From Petunia secreta (Eukaryota; Streptophyta; Magnoliopsida; Solanales; Solanaceae), in the NCBI GenBank assembly GCA_029990175.1, contig JARKIP010000023.1:24323501-24387500 (forward strand): a stretch of 64,000 bases of DNA, written 5' to 3'. Shown here one piece after another: positions 21,125 to 32,243 of this stretch. Positions within the stretch are counted from its first letter, which is position 1. Each line of letters opens with the position of its first letter. The translations under genes and the position numbers were made by a program. The notes below the pieces were generated by a model. It was not told where the DNA came from and searched no databases. It worked only from the letters and a program-made list of their open reading frames with translations.

Positions 21125-22298
21125 TGAGATATATTTGTTGGTGAAGTTCAGTTAAAAAGATGAAGAAAAGAAAGAGGATAAAAAGACCTAATTTTTATGC
21201 AACGAGTTAGTCCACGTAGTGGGTCTTTTAATTCTGATGGGTTATGGAGCGTGTTATTCCATGTGTTTTGCCCACATATATGCACTTAGAAAATGTTAGG
21301 GGTATTTAAAAAAGCAATAGGGGTATATATATGGCCCTTTTCCATTTTTTTTAAGTTTGTAAAATTATCCGATGGAACACTAGATATATATATGTTCGGA
21401 ACCTTATAAAGAACGTTCAAGTAACTCTAAAAATGTATCTGTTGTATTTGAGTTAATGCACCGAGATAATACACCAAAAAGTATGCTTGGAACATTTAAA
21501 TTTCTCTAGATAATTTATCTGCAGTTCGAATTAATTTTTCTAGTGCATTCATACTAGAAAGGTGTGAATGATTTCACACCTTTTCATGAAAGAAGCCAAC
21601 CCTTCATTTGAATCAGTGCGACTCTTGGAAATAAGACTCCCTCGATAAATATGTTGTTCGTTTTACTCCCTCTCTTACAACACTAAAAAGAAGTCCAGTC
21701 ACAAAAAAAAAAAAATCCAACAATTGCCCGCAAACCATACTACAAGAGTTAGCGATTGCAGGCCAAGATTGACGAGATACGAGAGCGCCTCCGTGGAGCA
21801 CGCAGGCGTCAATTAATGGATATCGGCAGAATAGCAAGGGTTCTGCATGTTCTTCTGGAGGTGTATGGCATGAACCTGGATGACTCCATAAGCCCCCCTC
21901 CAATTCCCCACCAACACCACCCCCTGCCCCCTGCAATGTAATCTTTTTATTTTTATTATTATTAATGAAATGCCTTGATGGCCATAATATGTTTTAGTTT
22001 AATTTTAAATGTGTTATTCTTCTTTTCTTTTCCATTCCCTCTTTTATGTTTAACTAATTTTCAAGCACAGTCTGAACAACATAAACATGTTCAGAATGTT
22101 TATAAGATGTTCATTAAAGTTCGTTGATCCTGAGAACAACTGACTGGGAAGAATATCTAACCGACGCTCCGAACAATTACAGAGATGTTCAGTGCAGAGC
22201 GATTGCCAAAATTAATAGGTGAAGTTTTAATCATGGTTAAATCATAATAACAAGCTAATGAGCATGACTAGACATTTAAAATAATATTGAAACACTTC
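21125..22298. other. MULE spacer with an Arg-rich short frame
   Basis: A 61-residue plus-strand frame at 21756-21941 (IRERLRGARRRQL, then a Pro-rich tail) has no family I recognise and no supporting context, so it is not called as a gene. The rest is AT-rich, with palindromes from 22072 onward listed separately. Confidence 0.4.
22072..22191. repeat. GAACATC/GATGTTC palindromes, cluster 4
   Basis: CTGAACA-acataaaca-TGTTCAG has perfect 7-bp arms at 22072-22094. It is followed by AGATGTTC half-sites and a CCGAACA...TGTTCAG pair ending near 22191. Confidence 0.75.
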
Positions 22299-23738
22299 TG
22301 ACACGACCCGAAATCCGGTTAGGCCGTGCGGGCACCCGACATCCTTTTCTAGACCCGTCGGGCGAACCCTTATAAATTAAATTAGGAAAATAAATATAAC
22401 AATTCGTAAATTAGGACAAGACTTAAAACCAAAACACAGACATACTGATACCTATAAGCTGTACAAAAGAAATTACAGCTGACTACCCAACATACTAGGT
22501 TTAGGGCTATCCAGACTAGACATCTAAGAGTACAAAAGAAGACATATACCTCCTGAAGGGAGCAAAATGCAACTGAAATAATAACCAATAAACTGGTGGC
22601 CATCCGAAATAAAAGCTGGCTCACCCTGACAGCTGAAGTCGTCTTCGCTCCTTCACAACGTGGCGAACTCAATCCTGGAGCGAACCTGTTGAAACGAAAT
22701 AAATAGACAAGAACAAACAACAAACAAGGGTGAGTCAAAAGGATTCAATAAGTGGGGCAGACTAGTCACCTCAAAGAATAGGATAGCTAGCTAGGGAGAA
22801 GAAACAGATAAACCAAATTCCTTTTATTTAAATTATAAAAGGCAGAGCTAGATAACAACCGGAAACACGTAAGAAACTTCTAAACTCAACCAAGGGTGCG
22901 TGGCAGAAACATATCAACAAATAAGCGATGCACATATAAGCAGAACAGTAGTCATGTACCGCAAGTCTACACCATGGTATGAATTGAGATGAAATGAAAT
23001 ATGATGCGAAGGGTCACATGTGTCCGTAATCCCATCTTATTTCATTTTTCATTTCATACCATTGTGTAGACTTGTGGTACATAACTACTGTTCTGCTTAT
23101 ATGTGCATTGCTTATTTGTTGATATGTTCTGGCACGCACCCTTGGTTGAGTTGAGAAGTTTCTTACGTATTTCCGGTTGTTATCTGGCTATGCCTTCTTA
23201 TAATTTAAACAAAAGGAATTTGGTTTATCTGTTTCTTCTCCCTGGCTAGCTATCCTATTTTTTGAGGTGGCTAGTCTGCCCCGCTTATTGAGTCCTTTGG
23301 ACTCACCCTTGTTTGTTGTTTGTTTCTTGTCTATCCATTTTATTTCGGCAGATTCACTCCAGGATTGAGTTTGCCACGTTGTGAAGGAGCGAAGATGACT
23401 TCAGCTGTCAGGGTGAGCCAGCTTTTATTTCGGATGGCCACTAGTTTATTGGTTATTATTTCAGTTGCACTCTGCTCCCTTCAGTAGGTATCTGTCTTCT
23501 TTTATACTCTTAGATGTCTAGTCTGGATAACCCTAAACCTAGTATATTGGGTAGTCAGCTGTAATTTTCTTTCGTACAGCTTAGAGGTGTCAATATATCT
23601 GTATGTTTTTTTTAGTCCTGTCTTTATTTATGAATTGTTATATTTATTTTCCTGATTTAATTGGTAAGGGTTCGCCCGACGGGTCTAGAGGAGGATGTCG
23701 GGTGCCCGCACGACTTAACCGAATTCTGGGTTGTGTCA
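22299..23738. repeat. 1.44-kb inverted repeat of two LTR 3' halves
   Basis: The left arm (22299 to about 23001) is the last roughly 700 bp of the 2.5-kb family LTR on the minus strand. The right arm (about 23038-23738) is the same segment on the plus strand. The ends read TGACACGACC and GGTTGTGTCA. Arms close at AAATGAAATA (22992-23001) and TATTTCATTT (23038-23047), leaving a loop of about 36 bases. The arms share the same order, including the GTTCGCCCGACGGGTCTAG segment, but have diverged by point changes. No 5-bp target duplication was found. The whole could form a very long hairpin if transcribed. Confidence 0.88.
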
Positions 23739-23789
23739 AATTTATAGACGTTCCCGAACAGTCCATTTTATTTTATTAAAGTTTTTCGG

Positions 23790-23860
23790 CATTTTGGGGT
23801 TTGGGGTTTAGGGATTAGGATTCAGGGTTCAGGGTTAGGGTTAGGGTAAGAACACCACTT
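23790..23860 (+). repeat. Degenerate telomere-like tract
   Basis: A short run of GGGTTTAGGG, GGGTTCAGGG and GGGTTAGGG units resembles the plant telomere repeat TTTAGGG. It is too short and degenerate to be a telomere and lies inside MULE sequence. Confidence 0.7.
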
Positions 23861-24426
23861 GTAATGTTCCGAGCATAAAAAAGAATGTTTTTATATGAAA
23901 TGCATTTCATTTTGAACGAACGACTTAATTGGTGCATAGAACATCACTATTTATGTTTCATCTTTTTTCTTGAATGCGACACATTATTTTGAAAGTATAT
24001 CGTAGGATATTCCCAATAGCTTGAGAACAAGGGCTTAAAATGTTAAGATGTTACATGCAAGAAAATTAAAATTGTTTAATACTAGGAAAACTAAAATTCA
24101 AGAAGCAACAGTTTGGGTGGATTGTCCAGATCCCCTATCCACTCGTCTTGGGCATGTAGTTCTTTTGTGGCTTGTCCTTTTGCAGATGCTACATTTGTTT
24201 CTCCTACTTGAAAATACTTCACCAACTGATGGTATCCACTTTTTCCTTCTTCTACCCTTCTTCAAATAAAATGACACATATGGTTGATACGTCGATGAAC
24301 TCTGTAGTTCTCACATGGAATTTATCACCAAATGTTAGACTAATATGATTCAATAGGGCAGAATTAGGATATTCTTTTTCCTCTCTCAGCATTGTGTTTG
24401 TACACTCGACATCTTAAAATGCGATC
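23861..24426. other. MULE spacer
   Basis: No gene is supported. A 73-residue plus-strand frame (24048-24269) has no recognisable motif. Scattered GAACAT and ATGTTC half-sites occur at about 23865, 23938 and 24427. Confidence 0.4.
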
Positions 24427-24598
24427 TGAACAACAAAAAATATGTTCTACACATCATTTATAATGTTTTAAACGTCACATGAAATGTTCTCGGCTTAATT
24501 GTCATTTAAATATAGAACATCACAAAGTCATGTTCGGAATATTTAAAAGAACATTTGTCGCTTCTTGACAAATGTTTAGAACATCTGATTGGATGTTC
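24427..24598. repeat. GAACATC/GATGTTC palindromes, cluster 5
   Basis: It includes TGAACA...TGTTCTA (from 24427), GAACATC...ATGTTC (about 24515-24536), AACATTTGTC-gcttctt-GACAAATGTT (24550-24576, perfect 10-bp arms) and GAACATC-tgattg-GATGTTC (24579-24598, perfect 7-bp arms). The last two lie at the 3' end of the transposase pseudogene. Confidence 0.85.
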
Positions 24599-25832
24599 AT
24601 AGTTGTGTGCCTGTGTCCAGGAAAAATGCATCTGCTCCATTTATGGAACCCCTTGACACATTCAAGATATCTAGCAACCCTTGGATCATTATCATCGACT
24701 TGCTTAAAGTGTCTTTTGAAATCCGCCAAATGATATGCATCTGCTGCCAAGTAATAGAACCCCATGTGGTCTCCAAACTAAAACTTTGTTCGGATATTTT
24801 CACCAAGTTGCCTCGTGAAAATTCCGTAGTGAGCTGAGGGAAGCCACTTAGCAACAGATTTTGCTATGGTTTTATGCCTATCATAAATGAAGCTCAAATC
24901 ATCACTGTAGTTGGCTAAGTCAACCAATTGTTCGAAAATAAAATCATAGGAAGCATCACATTCACAACACAAAATGCATCAGGGAATATGTGTTTCTCTG
25001 CATCCTGGGCAACGGAAGACAACAACACCCCGCCATACTTTCCTGACAAATGAGTCTTATCAATAGCTAGCACTTTCCTCATATACACAAAACCCCTAAT
25101 CCAAGATCCATATGATATAAAAAAATACTTAAACCTCCCACAACTATCAACCTTCAAAACCGTCTTGCTTCCAATATTTTGGGTCCTACCCATATAACGG
25201 TATGCCCCCAAAATTGCATAATCGTGTTCATGTGTCCCCCTTGCTATGGACTTTGCAATCTCACATCCCGTCAAACATTTCCAATAACTAATGTTGCATC
25301 CCAATTCTCTGTTAAATGCAATTCTGAAGTCTTTTGGTGTTAAACCTTTTCTCTCAATGTACCTATCTTTCATGTATTCACCAACAACATCAGTTGTGGT
25401 GTGTGTATAGTGGCTTGCAAGATGTTGCACACCACACGTGTGCTCGCCATTGTAAATTATGATATGAAGCGTATCACTGTTATTAAATCTCAATGCTCAA
25501 AGCCACCACTTGCAATTTGCATCTACACATCTGGCATAAGACAACTTTTTTGTATTCTTCACTGCTTTGAAACAAAAAGGCTTCATCACTGTAGCAAGCC
25601 CTAACTTCACCACTAATGCACGCTTGCCCTTGAAAGACACACCCTTAACAAAACATGTGTCGTCTTCTCCAAAAAAATCGTTATGGCTGCTCTGTGATGG
25701 AACTATTCCTGAAGGATTAACATGAGTATTTTCTCTATCTTCATCTCCAACTTCTTCTCCACCTTCTTCACCACCTTCTTCATCTACCTCTCCTCCCTTT
25801 TTTAATGTATCTTCATCCATCTGAACGTGCAT
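24520..25832 (-). pseudogene. MURA-type (MULE) transposase, degenerate
   Basis: Read on the minus strand, an acidic N-terminus (EEGGEEGGEEVGDED) leads into a MuDR-type domain with VSFKGKRAL, CFKAVKNTKKLSY and CKWWL, then a TGA at 25494-25496. The next segment has HTCGVQHLASHY and the DDE core start VLAIDKTHLSGKYGGVLL, whose Asp matches the first catalytic residue of MULE transposases. A frameshift near 24970 leads to DASYDFIFEQL and FIYDRHKTIAKSV (second Asp). Another near 24780 leads to YYLAADAYHLADFKRHF, RVARYLECV and KWSRCIFPG. Domain order is normal and spans nearly the whole usual core. One stop and two frameshifts make it a pseudogene. Confidence 0.85.
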
Positions 25833-27080
25833 TTCTTATTAATTTGAACCTGAAATTCCTTCAGGCCTTGGAATCACAGTAACCCTTTGTGTTGGTCTAG
25901 CACCAACTAGGTTAACATCAGCCATATAAAGATGAATATTATCATTATTTCTAATTTTTGATGGAGCAGTATTTCACTTTTCGGCAACACTCAGCATATA
26001 TTAAACGCAAATATCCCTAGGATCATCACTTACCCCCCCACCCAACTGCGTATGATTTTGTTGACCAAATCATCATATGTAACATTCATACTCACAAGGA
26101 TAGGTCTTGTCTCTTTCACCTTAGGAATCTAATCATAACATTTCGAGCGCTCCACCTATTCACCGAGATAATCAACTCCTAGTAGTATGTCCCCCGTTAG
26201 TTTAACAGTATCTACAAGACAGGATACATATTCATCAAATGTGGTCCAGGCAGCCCAAGATACTGGAACATCCAAAATAGTTCCGAACATCTAACATGAT
26301 GTTTAAGCATACCAACATCCAAATGTGGAACATTTCTATTATAGATCCAAACACCTAAAAATATATTCCAAATTAATGACTAGCATACATTGAAAATGAT
26401 GCAAGATATTTCGAGCATCTAACAGTATGTTCCATAAGATTGAGTAGGTTATTCAGAAAAGCGTATTGACTATTCTGACCATCTAACACAATTTTCGATA
26501 ATTCTAACTAGATCGTACCAGCATTTTTAGAACATTCTATAGGATGTTTCGATCGTCAAGTTAAGATGTTTCAAAACAACAACATACTATTTTAAAACCT
26601 GAGTTTTTATGAAAATTAGAACAGTAGAGATGAGGAAGATGGAAGCTTACACTTACAGGAGATCTGGGACTTGTCAAGCTTTCCATTTTGAAGTAATGCC
26701 CAAGCAGAAAACGTTATTCAAAGAATTTCAATTTATTTTCCCCAAATTATTTTTTCAATTACGGTAAATTATACCTAATTAACCGAAAAGAATTTAGATC
26801 TAAGAATATATTGTGTTAGAGGGGGTTGGAATGCAGGAATAATTACAAAAATGAAGAGAGATTGAAGAAAGAAGATGCACAGCAGCTATGGTATTTTGGG
26901 GTCGTGAGGGAAAAGAAAGAAGAGAGGAGAGAGAAAGGAGGGAAACAATGGAGGGAAAATCTTTCCCTAATTTGGCATGGACCAAGTTTAAGAACTAAAA
27001 CTTTAGAATGAAGGAAAAATGTATTTAAGTCCCATAATCAATAGTGTCCCTTCTACCACATTAATTAAGACTCTGTCCCT
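25833..27080. other. Right flank of the MULE region
   Basis: No further domain is recognisable. Palindromes recur to about 26570 (listed separately). From about 26820 to 27000 there is a purine-rich tract (GAAAGAAGAGAGGAG type) that yields a spurious basic open frame. The right end of the MULE probably lies somewhere here, but no terminal repeat was found. Confidence 0.45.
26285..26570. repeat. GAACATC/GATGTTC palindromes, cluster 6
   Basis: GAACATC-taacat-GATGTTT lies at 26285-26304. GAGCATC...ATGTTCC lies near 26413-26432. AACAT-tctatagg-ATGTT lies at 26531-26548, followed by AAGATGTTTC near 26563. Confidence 0.75.
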
Positions 27081-27239
27081 TTTACCAACAGTCGGCTCCC
27101 CAGAGCCAGCTATCAAGCCCATAGACCTCCAAACAGAAGTAAAGCCAACTTTACGTGGGGGCCGAGATCCGGTGATTTTTGACAAGAGTTTCCTAGATAA
27201 GAAATTTTACGTGGGGGCCAAGATCTCGACCGAAGCAAA

Positions 27240-27960
27240 ATAAGAATATGCTAACTTTGCTCGGTCGGGCACATTCACCTGGACATACGCAGACATGCTT
27301 GGAATATCAACGAGCGTCATTACACATAAATTGAATGTTGACCCCAACTTTAAGTCGGTCAAGCAGAAGAAATGACCGATTAGTCGCGAAAATATGTTGG
27401 CAGTGCAGGAAGAAGTTTAGAAGTTGTTAAACAACGGTTCTATTCGTGACGTTCACTACCCCGATTAGTTATCCAATGTTGTGGTGGTCCCGATGAAGAA
27501 TGGGAAGTGGAGAATGTACATCAACTTCACATACTTGCATAAAGCATGCCCAAAAGACTCTTTCCCACTGCCTAATATCGATCAACTCATCGATTCAATG
27601 GCGGGTCATGTGGCTCTAAGTTTTCTGAATGCATACGCGGGATATAATCAGATCCTCATGAATCCGGATGATCAAGAGAAGACTTCTTTCATCACGGACA
27701 GGGGGAATTATTGTTATAGGGTAATGCCTTTCAGTTTGAAAAATGCAGCCAAGGACCACATCAGCCACTTGGAGATAGTATACGACATCTTGGACAAGTT
27801 TGGTATGAAGCTCCATCAAGAGAAGTGTGCCTTTGGCGTATCCTCCGGGATATTCCTCGGGTTCATTGTCTGCAACAGGGGCATAGAAGCAAATCCCGTC
27901 AAAACTGTAGCAATTGAGGCTATACCAGAAGCTTTGAAAAATGAAGTGCAGGTGAAAAGG
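27240..27960 (+). pseudogene. Tat-type reverse transcriptase lacking its catalytic box
   Basis: The frame reads GTFTWTYADMLGIS, ITHKLNVDPNFKSVKQKK, then after several stops SNVVVVPMKNGKWRMYINFT, KACPKDSFPLPNIDQLID and CYRVMPFSLKNA. It then jumps to HISHLEIVYDILDKFGMKL and FGVSSGIFLGFIV. In intact Tat RTs the segment between KNA and the HLE block holds the YIDD catalytic box. Here it is missing through an in-frame deletion near 27748. The remaining DNA-binding and palm segments are in normal order. The copy cannot polymerise DNA. Confidence 0.8.
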
Positions 27961-28002
27961 CTCAACAACCGTACTTTGTCGTTTTATCTCACGGTCTTCT
28001 GA

Positions 28003-28180
28003 AAGGTGTCATCAGCTCTTCAACGTCTTGAAGAAAAATTAAAGCTTCAAGTGGACAGAGCACTATAGCGAGGCGTTTTGAGAGCTAAAGCAGTATCTGG
28101 CCAATCCTCCGTTGCTAACAAAGCCGCGCAAGGGAGAGCCATTATTGTTGTACCTCGCAGTGTCTGAATTTGCCATCTAG
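28003..28180 (+). pseudogene. RNase H stub of the Tat fragment
   Basis: The frame reads FNVLKKN, a stop, then FKWTEHYSEAF, a stop, and ELKQYLANPPLLTKPRKGEP with LYLAVSEFAI. This matches only the first part of Tat RNase H. The rest is absent: integrase-proximal sequence starts about 30 bases later. Confidence 0.75.
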
Positions 28181-28203
28181 CGGCCACTGCAAATATGAGT
28201 GCA

Positions 28204-29520
28204 TACATCCTAGAATCCTTCATTGAGTTAACTTACGCGGATGTCAGGCACCACGAGGTCAATATTATGGGATTGGCACGGGATTGGCGGCACCCGATCA
28301 TTGAATACTTGGACAAGGGAATAGTCCCAGCAGACAGAAAGGAAAGCAGAAGGTTGAGGGTTCAAGCAGCTCTTTATTGCCTTATCAATGGGGAGCTGCA
28401 ACGCCGGATGTTTAGCGGCCCTTTGGCTAAATGTCTGGGACCCTCTCAAGTGGATTACGCCCTAAGAGAAATTCACGAGGGGCAATGCAAAAACCACTCC
28501 GGCGGACGATCTCTTGCTTGCAAATTAATCAAGGTGGGTTACTTCTGGCCCCGAATGGAAGATTACGCGAGCAAATTTGTTCGTGCATATGACAGTTGCC
28601 AGAGATTTTCCAATATACTTCATTATCTAGTGGAGCTGTTACATTCTGTGATAGCTTCGTGGCCTTTCATGAAATGGGGAATGGATATCATAGGGCCTAT
28701 GCCTAAAGCGCCAGGTGGTGTCAAGTTTTTGCTTATTATAACAGACTATTTCACAAAATGCGTCGAAGCTGCGGCCTATGCTCGAATCCGAGAGCAGGAG
28801 GTGATATAGTTTATATGGAAGAACATCATGTGCCATTATGGAATCCCAGTAGAAATCACTTGCGATAATGGACCTCAATTCGTGGGCGATAAGATGACCT
28901 CTTTCATAGAAGAATGGAAGATAAAGAGACCCTTCGGCCAAAGGTCAAGCCGAATCTTCAAACAAAACAGTTGTTGAAAGCCTGAAGAAGCAACTTAAGG
29001 AAGCTAAGGGAAAGTGGCTGGAGGAATTACCATGAGTTTTATGGGCCTACCACAATACATCCAAGACCAGCACGGGGAAACTCCATCCTCATTAACATAC
29101 CGGACAGAGGCAATGATTCCCTTCGAGATCGAAGAATCCGACCTGCGACGGTCATTTTCCGAAGAACAATACAACGAGGCTTTGAAAGCTTCACTTGACA
29201 CCTTGGAGGAACAACGGAATATAGCGGCCATATGCCTCGCAGCACAACCAACCAGTAGAGAAGTACTACAATGCGCAGGCTAACCTACGTTCTTTCAACG
29301 TAGGAGATCTTGTCCTTCGCAAAGACAATCAAAGCACCAAGGAGGCTAGCGCAGGCAAGTTAGCTCCAAATTGGGAAGGACCTTATAGTGTCCGAGGCAT
29401 AGCTGGAAAAGGTGTGTATCTTCTTGAAAACATGAAAGGAACAGCCATTCCAAACAATTGGAACATCTCATGACTCAAAAAGTACTACTCTTGAAAGGCC
29501 AACAAAGCCCACATACTCGA
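28204..29520 (+). pseudogene. Tat-type integrase, degenerate
   Basis: The zinc-binding region reads HEGQCKNHSGGRSLACKLI, GYFWPRMEDYA and CQRFSNILH. The catalytic core has FMKWGMDIIGPMPKAPGG (first Asp), TDYFTKCVEAAA, then a TAG stop near 28809 and ITCDNGPQFVGDKM (second Asp). A frameshifted segment keeps KGQAESSNKTVVESLKKQL (catalytic Glu), but the usual HPQ-N part before it is deleted. The C-terminal region has LTYRTEAMIPFEI, NLRSFNVGDLVLRK and GPYSVRGIAGKGVYLLENM, typical of Tat integrase tails. Stops and frameshifts show it is non-functional. Confidence 0.82.
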
Positions 29521-29714
29521 GACATGTATTTTCTCCTCTCTTGTTTCTTTAATAATTACTGGAAAAGGTGCGTATGTTCTTGAAGACATGAAAGGAACAG
29601 TAATTCCAAACAATTGGAACATCTCATGGCTCAAAAATTACTACTCTTAAAAGGCCAGAAAAGCCCACATATTCGAGACATGTATTTTCTCCTCTCTTGT
29701 TTCTTTAATAATTA
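29403..29714 (+). repeat. 156-bp tandem duplication at the Tat integrase end
   Basis: The segment starting CTGGAAAAGGTG at 29403 is repeated from 29559 with a few substitutions. Both copies contain AACAATTGGAACATCTCATG and end in TTTCTTTAATAATTA. It duplicates the last codons of integrase and the following untranslated sequence. Confidence 0.9.
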
Positions 29715-30699
29715 TCATTATTTTATAATGGGCCCCTAGCCTAGTTCTTTATGTTTCATACGGCTCAGCGCCTTATTTATCAATAAAATTACTATCTTAC
29801 TTAGTCGGTTTTATAATTAGAATTTAGATCCATCTATGATAGAAATATTCATATCCCCGGCCAGACCTAAGTTGAAGCAATATAACCACTTTTTGCTACA
29901 AAAATTAGCGTAAACTACTCGCTTAGAGCTAGATCGCGTCTACCTCAGCCACCAGGCATTATTCGTAAGTTGAACTCATCAATTCAACAAATTGCACCTA
30001 CATGCCGGTGGGGACGCCCGCCCCCATAGTGCTAGACAGTCTTAAAATACTTGAGTAAACAAGCAACGACGTTCTATTTCAGAATGCAAAAATGCCTTAT
30101 TCCCGCACGGGCTAAAGTCATCCCATTGTGGGCGCGAAACAGCTGTCTATCACAGGCGTAATATAAGCCGTCAACTACTGATGCAAATAAAGCGCCTCTC
30201 AGTGCGCACGCCCATATTTTATAGACACTAGCCTAGAAAGGAAAACAAAACATGCTGCCTAAACTTTACAAGTACGCATAAAAATATTAAAGGATATTCA
30301 TTTTATTAATAACAAATAGCCTGTAGGCTCATAATATACAATTAGCTCTTCATGAATACAACATTGTTCATGACAATTGTAAAAAAAAGATGGAAAGGGA
30401 AGGCTAAAATTTGCAAGTTCTTCTGAATTTACACGGCCAGGGACTCTTCATCTAGATTGTAGCTCTTGCATCGAAGTCTCTCTCGGCACTCAGAAGGCGA
30501 AATTTCCAACTTGATACCCCCAAGCAACAACATCTTTAAAATACTATGCCACGGGAGTCGGAAAGTCGGTCCAACTGAGGAATCCCTTAGAAGAACGGTG
30601 GAGGAAGCAGAACGCGGTCTGAGACTTCACTTAGATTCACTTGGAGAGACTCCAATAAGGAACCCTCGGCGGCCGCAGGAATACCATGTCCGAAGAAGT
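29715..30699. other. Sequence downstream of Tat pol
   Basis: No gene is supported. It is probably the Tat element's 3' untranslated region or a decayed LTR. A short Arg-rich frame near 30466-30741 has no recognisable domain and runs into the LTR fragment. Confidence 0.35.
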
Positions 30700-32243
30700 A
30701 AAGAGAAAATGCGCAGAAATGAAAAAAATACCAGAAAATGAGAAAAGAGCCGGAGAAAGATAGAATTTTCACCCCGAAACATCCAGGTAATGATATAAAT
30801 TCATTATTTCATTATATTACGTGTGTTTGAATATATTTTTACAATAAAAATTGGGGTATTAGGCATCGTTTAATAAGTTCAATTAATAGTTTAAAGGGTC
30901 AATTGGACCCCGATAATGGAATTGATTAGGTATTCGTACTCAGTGAGTTATGCGCAACATATAAATGTAATTTATTTAGGGTTTGGTTATGTGATCTTAA
31001 AACCTGTACATAGGCCTGGCCTGCGTATTGCATATGCAAATAGGGTATCACGTTCCTAACTGAATTACCCTAAGATATGAGGAATGAAGCCTTTAACCTA
31101 ATTTGATATATTTTATGCTTATTGAATAGGCATGATCATTTGGGTAGTGAATCCAAAGGATAAAGCGGGTGTTCAGTGGCACTTTGAAATAAGGTAAGTG
31201 ATTATATCCATTTTGTTTGGAGGCCCTTGGCCTTGTGGATATTCTACCACGTTTGGCCTTGTGGATATTCTACCACGTGTTTCCTACGTGTGTAGCTGCC
31301 GATAGGCGTACTCATTATGCCTTAGCTTTGAATTTACGTTGTATATTATATGTTATGCCCTGTTGTTGGTATTGCATTGAGCATATGAGCATTGTACTCT
31401 GGTTTTGAGCATTGCATATACTTCCCGGTTGGCGATGAGAGTCCCGAACCGGTGAAGGGTAATTAATGCATATATTTTCCGGTTGGCGATGAGAGTCCCG
31501 AACCGGTGAAGGGTCATTACTGCATATACTTCCCGGTAGTCAATGAGAGTCCCGCGCCGGTGAAAGGTCATTTATTGTATATATCTCCTGGTAGACAGAG
31601 TCCCGCGCCAGAGATAAGTTTCGGGCACATATGACCCCATTGCATCATGATACATCATTGCATGTCTTTATATGCATTTTTTTAGATGTATACATTTATT
31701 GCATTAATTTCTGTGAATGATTTATCTGGTTGACTGCTATGGCTTCTGTTTCCCTGACTAGCGTATCTATTTTTCGAGGTTGCTAGTTTGTCCTCATTTA
31801 TTGAGTCGTTATGACTCACCCCCTATTTGTTCTTGTGTTTTCTTTTCGTTCGGCAGATTCTGCTCCAGGACCCAGCCAGCCACATCGTGATTGAGGAATA
31901 GTATGTTTTCAGCTATCTACAGTGAGCCATCTTGTTCATTGCGGCCACCAACTTTAGATATTATAGTTATCCTTACTTTTGCTCCCTTTGGAAGGTGTGT
32001 ATATCTTTTGGCCTTCTTAGATGTCTGATCTGGAAACCTTTAAACCTGTGTATTCTGGGTAGTTAGTTGTATTGTCCAGACAGTTTGTATATATGTCTAT
32101 CCTTGAGAGTTATTTTATGTTGTTAAGGTCATATTTAATTTTATTTTCAAGGTAATTTTGCACCATTTATATCGATTCAGTCAATAGGGTTCGCCCGACA
32201 GGTCTAGGAAAGGTGGTCGGGTGTCCGCACGGCCTAGCCGAAA
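30700..32243 (+). repeat. Truncated, diverged LTR of the 2.5-kb family
   Basis: From AGAAATGAAAAAAATACCAG to CGGCCTAGCCGAAAATG this is collinear with element A's 5' LTR from about 10740 onward, with a deletion where the 37-bp repeats would be. It retains three or four 54-bp units (31412-31610) and the conserved GTTCGCCCGACAGGTCTAGG end. Both LTR termini are missing, as is any target duplication. It is the most diverged copy in the window by eye. Confidence 0.85.

Larger units (their letters stand above)
7850..26580. mobile_element. MULE-related composite element (boundaries uncertain)
   Basis: This region is grouped because it holds, in order, a plus-strand DUF1985-Ulp1-type pseudogene, a minus-strand GRF zinc-finger pseudogene and a minus-strand MURA-type transposase pseudogene. 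Plant MULEs carrying Ulp1-like genes (the Kaonashi type) are known. Short GAACATC...GATGTTC palindromes recur from 8031 to 26570, outside the inserted LTR sequences, and support treating it as one unit. Element A and the LTR-half inverted repeat are later insertions. I could not identify terminal inverted repeats or a 9-bp target duplication, so both ends are estimates and two adjacent elements remain possible. Confidence 0.5.
27081..29714 (+). mobile_element. Tat-lineage Ty3/gypsy pol fragment
   Basis: This decayed plus-strand pol region runs from the stretch before RT to the integrase C-terminus. It is recognised as Tat-type from its RT, RNase H and integrase signatures. LTRs for this copy were not identified. 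The order is RT (27240-27960), an RNase H stub (28003-28180), then integrase (28204-29500). Each part is shortened by deletions and broken by stops, so it is an old fragment. Confidence 0.8.

Noticed and set aside
21756..21941. Arg-rich 61-residue frame with a Pro/His tail
   Set aside because: It is short, lies in spacer DNA, and has no homology or splice context I can support.
26800..27011. Charged frames on both strands near the MULE right end
   Set aside because: They come from a purine-rich tract, have no motif and overlap one another.
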